64,000 bases of DNA from positions 137,001-201,000 of the forward strand of contig JAOPHQ010003983.1 in the NCBI GenBank assembly GCA_030340625.1. The letters run 5' to 3'. Positions 60,401 to 64,000 of the stretch are shown here, piece by piece. Below the pieces are notes generated by a model that searched no databases, was not told where the DNA came from, and saw nothing but the letters and a program-made list of their open reading frames with translations. The position numbers were made by a program, and so were the translations under genes. Numbering within the stretch: the first letter of the stretch is position 1; each line of letters begins with the position of its first letter. This DNA comes from Merluccius polli. Its lineage: Eukaryota > Chordata > Actinopteri > Gadiformes > Merlucciidae.

Positions 60401-63400
60401 AGGACAGCAGGCAGGTACTGGGGCTCAACCATTACAAATAAAATATACTTTAACACTATTCAGTATGCTGGGCTTTTGGTTTTTGAACTAAGTGACTGTT
60501 ATCCATGTATCATATATATTTAATTAATAAAGTACATTAGTGCAGCTTTTAATGTTTTATTGCTGACATCAAAACATTGCAATAATGAAAGTATAGTTTT
60601 TAAACTTTAAACTAAGCTTCCGCAAACCTAAAAAGACACTAGTGCAAACAGCTGTAAGAGCCACTATAAGAACCCAATATCATGTTACCATGGAGACCTC
60701 CCATAGGCCTAGGCAGTGTCCTGGAGGAGAAACCAAAGATAACAGCTGTGAAAGAAAAGATTCAGAATGGCCTGTCTTGGTTTAAAGCCCACTCACCACG
60801 ACAAGGTGCAGGCCAGGAGTGGGGACATATAAGACGGGACAAACATAAACAGACACAACATTGACAAGAACAACGCTTAACTGTCACTGTGTTACGGCAG
60901 AAGGTATCGCAGCACAACCACCATCTGTGATTTACAGGAGACATCCGTTGTCTCGTCGGCCTGTACAGCAACACATGATGTCTCGTCCACTTGTTCGGCT
61001 GTCCCTGTCCACTTCATACATGCAGTCTAATAGTTGGTCCTGTATGGTGATGTCCCTTTGAATACGGGCTGAGCGTCATAGTGCCGCTGAAGCCGAGCAT
61101 CGCCCTCACACACAGTCTCAAAAATACAACGGAATATCCCCGGATTCAGACCGCCGACTCGTCGTGACCCCGCAGTGCTGTCTCACATTTCCCACACAGT
61201 TTAATACAAGTGATGATCCGACCGAGTACATACCTGTTTTCGTTTGCGTACCTCCGACATGCTTGTTAGCAACTTCTCACACGGCGCACACGTGAGGACG
61301 AAGTCACTCGAGTCATGACTCATCACGCCGCGCCGCACACTACAGCCAATAGCTGCGAACAATGAAATGACGCTGTAGCGGAACGAACCATATATGTCCA
61401 TACAGTGCCGGTGGGGATAGCCCTACCATAGGAAAAATATTTTTCTCCGTCCACTTCAACGGAGAACATGCTGAGCATGCGCAGTTCAATTTTTCAAGTC
61501 CCAATACACACTACCATTAGACAGGTGGGGCTAGCTCCACTTAAAGCCATTTCTAGCCCCACCAGCCCCCCTCAGGCTGAAGAAGCAAGCTAGGGTCGAC
61601 TAAAAATGAACTAAAAGCGCCAAACATATTATTTTACAGTACTTTATGGGGAGATTTTTTTGAAATATATATATTTTAAAAAAAAAGTATATATAATTTT
61701 TAATTTTTTTTTAATTTTTTTAATTTTTTTTTTTTTTTTAATTTTTTTTTTTTTCTTGTGAGAGAAGGTGGGGCTCTGCCCCACCTGCCCCTAATGACCA
61801 GTCGCCACTGATAACATGTAAGTGATTGCGCTTAGTCCTATGCGTAAAAAACATTGTATTAGCTCTGTCGTCTTTTATTTGTTGAATCCATATTTATTAT
61901 TGTTTACTGTTTTCCTCCATATATGTTAGAGCACACAAAAATACACGAAATGTTGTGGAGAGAGGAATTGGGCAGATGAAACGTCGATTTCATGTCCTAC
62001 ACAGCGAAATACGCCTCAGAGAGGGCAAGTACAGTGATCACTGTATGCGCCATTCTCCACAACCGGTATGGGCTGTTATTTAAAGTGTTGAATTGCTGGA
62101 GATATGCTCATTGGATAATAGTTTGCAGGGTGCTTTTCATTGCCTCCTTGATGTAATGCAATTTACGTATTTTTATTGTTTGCTTTTTCTCTCTCTCTTT
62201 AACGTGCATATAGGCTACAACGTCATTATCGTGGTCTGCACAAACTTGTCTGTGTGTATTCTGCTAACTGCACTGTCCATAACTATTTGATAGGAATTTC
62301 TAGCCTAGGCTATTTCCTTGCTTTTCGGTGATTTAGTGGGCTCCTTTGTGGGATGTTACGGATGAGTTTCACAGAGACCGCTCTGAACAACCAATCACCG
62401 TACTCACCGCTTCTAAACTCGTGCACAAGAATCGACGTAATCCATAGCAACGGCGCGTCACTCTTAGTTCACTCTTAGTGATTTATCCTTAGTATGAGTA
62501 GGTCTCAGCGGCTTTGTGAATAACTTTTAAGAAAAAACTCCTACGTAAAATGTTTTAGCGCGAGTTAGGAGCACTCCTAGCGGTAAGATAAAATGCTTTG
62601 TGAATACGGCCCCTGATCTAAAAGGAGCTATAGATGTGAAATAATTCCTGAATGTTAACAAAGGCACAGAACATACATGCTAGTTGGCCGTTGGCTGTAG
62701 TCTTTGTGGTGTGTTCAATTGTGTGTGCAACTTTTTGCCATATTTGATGAGTTATTCAGCTTTGGAGTGGTTGAAGTCAGCATTCTTTCCCCATCGGCTT
62801 ATATTATAAAAAATAACTTGTGCTTGTGAGCACCTGCAACAGTAATATGTTTAAATTGACACTGTGATGTAATTTTTTGAGCTATCAACACTAAACTTTC
62901 CACATGACCTAAGGGGGATGTCCTTAACGTGCCTACCAGGTTTTAAGTCCCTAGGCTACTCTGAAGTGGACTTGCGATTGATTGAATAATGCCGGCTCAA
63001 TTGCATAATCATATTTGCGCATAACTTGGCCATTTTTAACTGAATCCAAAAAACTAAAAGTACCTTTTGGTCAGGACCTTCTAATGAACATGTGTACCAA
63101 ATGTAGTGTCATTTGGATTCATGGTTAATTTACAAGGTTTTCTCAATGTTTTTCGAAAACTTTCAACGTACAGAGAAATGTCAAATAACGCCTCGATACC
63201 AAATTTGTTACATTTGTTTAGGTTTGACCGCGAATAATAGCACCCCCTGTGGTCGAAGCGGTACCAACATTTTTGTGTGCCAATGTGCCACTATGAAAAA
63301 AGGTGCACACTACACTGATATATCCCTGACTTTTTGGCATTGGTTTGGTGTTGATCCCTCAAAAACTGTAGGAGGAAATAGTTATAAAAAGAAACATGAT

Positions 63401-63808
63401 AACAATAGTGTGGATTGCTTTGCAACCACACTACCGAGAAAATCAACATTGGTATTATGAATAATTAAACAATCCATGCATATTATATTTCTGTGCACAT
63501 TGTTAGTTGCTCTCCCAATGACTGAAAACATTGATAAAAGCTAAGTGTTGCATTTTTTCAAGTGAAATTGCTATATTCTGGGCGTTTGTCACCAGGTGAA
63601 TGTGCGCTTGGACCAGACGGTGGCGGAGCTGAAGAAGCAGCTGAAGGAGGTGGTCCAGCTGCCCACCACTCACATGAGGGTCTACTACATCGACAAGGAT
63701 GTGTGCAGCGCATTCGGCCCCGAGGAGATGAAGTACAGCACACGGGCGCTGCACTCCTACAGCATCCGCGACGGTGACGAGATCCTGGTGGTTCCCAAGA
63801 CCAAGTGA
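35249..63808 (+). CDS. tbcel: Tubulin-folding cofactor E-like protein (TBCEL), apparently intact
   Basis: Coding exons: 35249-35411, 36498-36637, 36882-37063, 37502-37758, 49108-49234, 55212-55328, 56360-56471 and 63596-63808. They total 1311 nt, 436 aa plus stop, in phase with GT/AG borders and no internal stop. The human protein is about 424 aa. Diagnostic stretches: KYSPENFPYRRGPGMGV, LNLPSILVLNGSGIS, LRR units such as VMELDLSHNTLQDW and LRLLHITDNSLQDW, then GEREDAERFFIRYHLGYPEE, YGKLEPLAEIDLRP, and a C-terminal ubiquitin-like domain (VRLDQTVAELKKQLKEVVQL, ending KTK). TBCEL lacks the CAP-Gly domain of TBCE. It acts in the cytosol on alpha-tubulin, favouring tubulin dissociation and turnover. 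ATG 35249 is the first in frame and fits the family start. Introns reach 11.3 kb and are filled with nested transposons. Confidence 0.95.
35730..35995 (+). mobile_element. Retroposon/SINE-type 3' end fragment
   Basis: The tail TGTAAGTGGCTTTGGACAAA, then GCGTCTGCTAAATGCC is a common fish SINE/MITE 3' motif, preceded by TTGCACTTTCTCCTGACAAA. No clear head is identified. Confidence 0.6.
36386..36460. repeat. CA microsatellite
   Basis: A long AC run just upstream of the 36498 tbcel exon. Confidence 0.97.
36807..36832. repeat. Poly-C tract next to a splice acceptor
   Basis: Twenty-six consecutive C residues, followed by further C-rich sequence, lie about 50 bp before the 36882 tbcel exon and may form part of its polypyrimidine tract. 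Confidence 0.9.
37759..39640. other. Start of the 11.3-kb tbcel intron
   Basis: Includes a G run at about 37941-37954 and a direct duplication of about 34 bp at 39252-39315 (unit with TAATTGTGGAGCAAGTTGTG). No recognised coding sequence. Confidence 0.5.
39807..40211 (+). pseudogene. LINE ORF1 start with 2A-like motif
   Basis: The frame of 134 codons begins MQRRVVHLN, has a hydrophobic stretch (LFIISYVLMLMLLSVRCC, a possible signal segment), then a second hydrophobic run ending in LLMAGDIQPNPGP at 40080-40118. The GDxxxNPGP ending is that of 2A ribosome-skipping peptides, here with Q where E is usual. Such 2A-like motifs are known at the N-terminus of several animal non-LTR retrotransposons. 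The frame stops at 40211 and likely continues after a slip. Confidence 0.7.
40524..41345 (+). pseudogene. CR1-like LINE endonuclease domain
   Basis: LHILHLNVRSLFNKLDEI, LSFSETWLD, RKGGGVCVYIR, LIGACYRAPDQ, IIIGDLNIHLEE and, after a TAA at 41130, DYGLSDHSMIFC. This is APE endonuclease order. The sequence then runs into the inserted R2/Hero-like LINE. Confidence 0.88.
41592..42155 (-). pseudogene. Restriction-like endonuclease end of the R2/Hero-like LINE
   Basis: A minus-strand frame contains GCKTSLTQGRYTWRHNQVLK, RPDLVMWS then IIELTVPWE (PD...E core of the nuclease), RKRLRYAELAADVQQRGW and VEVGCRGFVATST. The frame is open to a stop near 41592. Confidence 0.82.
42224..43579 (-). pseudogene. 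Reverse transcriptase of the R2/Hero-like LINE
   Basis: A 451-codon open frame on the minus strand contains LDLANAFGSVPHNLLW, GIMAGCTTSPLAFTMAMEVI and AYMDDLTTLTT (the Y/MDD catalytic box), then RWYDAFLKD and KLWCMQYGLLPRLMWPLTLYE. No stop within, but neighbouring segments are in other frames, so the polyprotein is broken. Confidence 0.88.
45897..46154. mobile_element. hAT MITE, nested
   Basis: Termini CAGTGTTTGAAGTGG and CCACTTCAAGCACTG. Eight-base flanks CTTATAGA and CTTACAGA (one mismatch). Inside are two long G runs between AGTGCCGGTAC motifs; the glycine-rich and proline-rich open frames here are artefacts of those runs. Confidence 0.85.
46530..46725. mobile_element. hAT MITE of the CAGGGACGG family, copy A
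   Basis: Begins CAGGGACGGGTGGCC and ends GCGCATCCCCCCCTG. Flanks ACTATGGC and ATTATGGC form an 8-bp duplication with one mismatch. It shares the GTCAACAATCGCGCA stretch with copy B at 52635. Confidence 0.8.
47066..48310 (+). pseudogene. CR1-like LINE reverse transcriptase
   Basis: MANSLNNYFTTIANTLVKKL, LNPNKATGLDNFPTRF, YHPVSILCCLSKIMERIVYE, FQSGFRKSHSTDTCLLYL, DFDTVNHTILL, then after slips GVPQGSILGPL and YADDAALLVSHQD, LHLGKTESILFGS and YLGCILDN. The first 245 codons are open; the part from GVPQG on is in other frames. Confidence 0.88.
48440..48535. repeat. Dispersed repeat with inverted TTATCGC motifs
   Basis: Contains TTTATCGCGCGATAAGAG and GCGTTAACGCCGATAACGG followed by CCCACCACTAATA, resembling the end of a common fish DNA-transposon fragment. 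No flanking duplication was identified. Confidence 0.45.
49599..50137. mobile_element. hAT-like MITE with captured helicase-like fragment, TSD GACTTCAC
   Basis: The exact 8-bp duplication GACTTCAC flanks it (49591-49598 and 50138-50145). Ends TAACCTGACTCCGCC and TCTCGCGAGGCTAG are loosely inverted. On the minus strand, 49958-49746 encodes MAASADVTEMCAAIEQ followed by KDEQKAALEAFLGGKDAFAL then LPT, like the start of RecQ-type helicases up to the Walker A loop. After LPT the similarity stops. Confidence 0.7.
50462..50654 (+). pseudogene. Harbinger transposase N-terminal fragment
   Basis: Reads VLPMAALALLEDLENGAIRR, ERVFRKCEDLLANDDNW and LISRFRM, matching the start of fish Harbinger transposases (RERVFRDREDLLA..DDWLISRFR). 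The foldback element cuts it at 50661. No catalytic domain follows. Confidence 0.8.
50661..52396. mobile_element. Foldback element with ~500-bp inverted arms, TSD GTTATT
   Basis: The left arm 50661-about 51175 (starts TATGGAAGCAAATCTGTACC) is matched in reverse complement by about 51882-52396. The flanks are GTTATT at 50655-50660 and 52397-52402. The roughly 700-bp loop contains two copies of a unit with AACAGTTCGTTCAC and CACGTGACA. Arms are AT-rich, near-identical over hundreds of bases and have internal repeats (ATTTTCATTTTCTTCTTC). No coding capacity. The superfamily is uncertain. Confidence 0.85.
52485..52939 (-). pseudogene. Harbinger Myb/SANT-like protein, split by a hAT MITE
   Basis: The minus-strand frame starts at ATG 52939 (MNKGKKRNVTESELEIVVND, then VEPRREILFGTLSAG). 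It is cut by the MITE 52635-52833 and resumes as DQYEEKGNEWERVCEAVN, followed by RVKKKWSDLKVEVKRR. This is the trihelix/Myb-type accessory protein of PIF/Harbinger elements, which helps transposase nuclear entry and end binding. Only the N-terminal DNA-binding part is visible. Confidence 0.78.
52635..52833. mobile_element. hAT MITE of the CAGGGACGG family, copy B, TSD TCCCTGCT
   Basis: Starts CAGGGACGGACTGGCC and ends AGTCCGCCCCTG, with exact 8-bp duplication TCCCTGCT at 52627-52634 and 52834-52841. It interrupts the Myb-like frame. Contains tandem copies of GTCAACAATCGCGCA. Confidence 0.9.
53140..53178. repeat. AAT microsatellite
   Basis: AAT repeats at the left flank of the next element; a matching AAT run at about 54456-54491 flanks its right end, so the element landed within a microsatellite. 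Confidence 0.92.
53179..54454. mobile_element. DNA element with GGGCCAATTGCTCTGTC termini
   Basis: Left GGGCCAATTGCTCTGTC and right GACAGAGCAATTGCCCC are inverted repeats with one mismatch, flanked by GAT. Internal sequence includes TTTAAACC-type motifs in both orientations and a plus-strand segment HLKNLWKRLKVEARNAI around 53925-53985, possibly a weak Myb/SANT-like trace. Harbinger type by end style; not certain. Confidence 0.65.
54886..56359. other. tbcel intron sequence around exon 55212-55328
   Basis: Outside the exon I see no conserved gene or well-defined element in these two intron stretches. A GT run lies at about 56297-56320. Confidence 0.5.
56604..57390. mobile_element. Decayed Harbinger-like fragment
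   Basis: The left end GGGCCTCATTCAAGATC resembles the GGGCCTCATGTACAAAG terminus, and the plus strand near 57218-57260 gives ELDVLLSEIDKEN, resembling the start of Harbinger Myb-like proteins. No right terminus was identified. Low certainty. Confidence 0.45.
57391..58736. other. tbcel intron, mostly unrecognised
   Basis: A GCCCTGTCACACGTCAGGC motif near 58017 may begin a MITE. Otherwise no gene or clear element. Confidence 0.4.
58974..59240 (+). pseudogene. HARBI1-type transposase N-terminal part, copy 3
   Basis: Starts MAARRNVLETMEDCELIKRY, then LVVELVRDAITSPTNRNNPI, ATLRYLATGKMQL and DDLGISQPSVSR, the helix-turn-helix region of PIF/Harbinger transposases. It ends in stop codons shortly after SVSR. 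This is the cleanest N-terminus of the three copies. Confidence 0.85.
59398..59450. repeat. AT/AC microsatellite
   Basis: Mixed ATAC and AC repeats between the two transposase parts, equivalent to those of copies 1 and 2. Confidence 0.9.
59470..59797 (+). pseudogene. HARBI1-type transposase catalytic part, copy 3
   Basis: Two frames give RLEELTELSSKLVKAEIIPL and, from about 59567, VVGAIDGTHIIIIAPSKDED, VFVNRKKVHSINTQIAFDA and IIDVVAKWP. A deletion right after AKWP removes the GSTHD motif with the second catalytic aspartate that copy 2 still has, so copy 3 cannot encode an active enzyme. Confidence 0.85.
59877..61810. mobile_element. hAT-type element nested in Harbinger copy 3, TSD ATAACATG
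   Basis: Ends CAGTGGCGTTTCTACATG and CCAGTCGCCACTG, exact 8-bp duplication ATAACATG at 59869-59876 and 61811-61818. Inside are GTGGGGCTAG motifs near both ends, long T/A tracts at about 61660-61755, and no recognised transposase. Confidence 0.88.
62616..63595. other. End of the last tbcel intron
   Basis: Contains ATAGCACCCCCTGTGG near 63237 and a 115-codon frame at 63113-63460 without recognisable domain. No clear element ends. Confidence 0.45.
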
Positions 63809-64000
63809 GCCACATGTTGAAACCCTCACCCCCAAGAACCAGGTCTCCATGTCTCTGCACGGTTGCATTAAAAAAAAAAAAGAAAAAAAAAAGAGAAAAA
63901 GACAGACTGATTGATTAACTGGTTAACTTGCTGAATGGTTAAGAAATGTTAAGAAAGGCACAGATAGAATGGGATTGGCAGCAAATACACATTGAAGCTG
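63809..64000 (+). other. tbcel: tbcel 3' UTR, start
   Basis: Sequence after the TGA at 63806-63808. It contains an A-rich tract at about 63869-63900. No AATAAA is seen before the window ends, so the transcript end lies beyond. Confidence 0.6.

Larger units (their letters stand above)
58740..62612 (+). mobile_element. PIF/Harbinger transposon, copy 3 (tbcel last intron)
   Basis: Same family as copies 1 and 2 in opposite orientation. Ends GGGCCGTATTCACAAAG and complement, with exact CTG flanks at 58737-58739 and 62613-62615. It carries the transposase on the + strand and is interrupted by a 1.9-kb hAT element at 59877-61810. Without the insertion it is about 1.93 kb, close to copy 1. Confidence 0.9.

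Noticed and set aside
63113..63460. 115-codon ORF before the last tbcel exon
   Set aside because: No domain; intronic, with no splice-site or phase support.

Overview
The window is vertebrate nuclear DNA, almost certainly from a ray-finned (teleost) fish. It has GT-AG introns, protein families with clear vertebrate orthologues (tbcel, an alpha-2-macroglobulin-like gene, a P2X7-ballast-type domain), and a fish-like mix of DNA transposons, LINEs, SINEs, LTR pieces and microsatellites. Protein family names come from recognising conserved motifs by eye; no database was searched.

Layout. (1) 0.3-12.2 kb, + strand: a multi-exon gene for a Kolobok-like DDE transposase, now dead. It carries a frameshift, an in-frame stop, a solo LTR inside one coding exon and a Harbinger transposon inside another. 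A second Harbinger copy, itself split by a hAT element, fills one of its introns. (2) 13.7-14.6 kb, - strand: a compact three-exon open gene with an RG-repeat N-terminus and a cysteine-rich P2X7-ballast-like C-terminus, convergent with the transposase gene. (3) 14.8-18.3 kb: an L1-type ORF2 tail, a TA-flanked MITE full of GATATC motifs, and a remnant of a GTF2IRD2-type hAT transposase. (4) 18.3-32.2 kb, + strand: the C-terminal half of an alpha-2-macroglobulin-like gene, from the bait-region side through the thioester to the receptor-binding domain. It has at least five reading-frame lesions, a TTAA-flanked MITE in an exon, a SINE, an L2 LINE, a small LTR element and a roughly 1-kb minisatellite, so I call it a pseudogene. 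(5) 32.6-63.8 kb, + strand: an apparently intact tbcel gene (tubulin-folding cofactor E-like). Its eight coding exons sum to 1311 nt and encode 436 aa. Its introns are greatly enlarged by nested transposons.

The only genes that look functional are tbcel and perhaps the small ballast-domain gene. Many insertions can be dated relative to one another because the empty target site rejoins a clean reading frame: Harbinger in the Kolobok-like exon (CTG), solo LTR in an exon (ATCG), MITE in the A2M exon (TTAA), MITE in L2 (TTAA), and Harbinger-type element in a CR1-like LINE (TAA). The deepest stack is tbcel intron > CR1-like LINE > Harbinger-type element > two hAT MITEs, with an R2/Hero-like LINE in the same host LINE.

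The most interesting items are the convergent Kolobok-like/P2X7-ballast gene pair, a 2A-like ribosome-skipping motif in the LINE ORF1, a 1.7-kb foldback element with arms of about 500 bp, a MITE carrying a helicase-like fragment, and several long perfect palindromes, one hairpin of which has telomere-like repeats in its loop.
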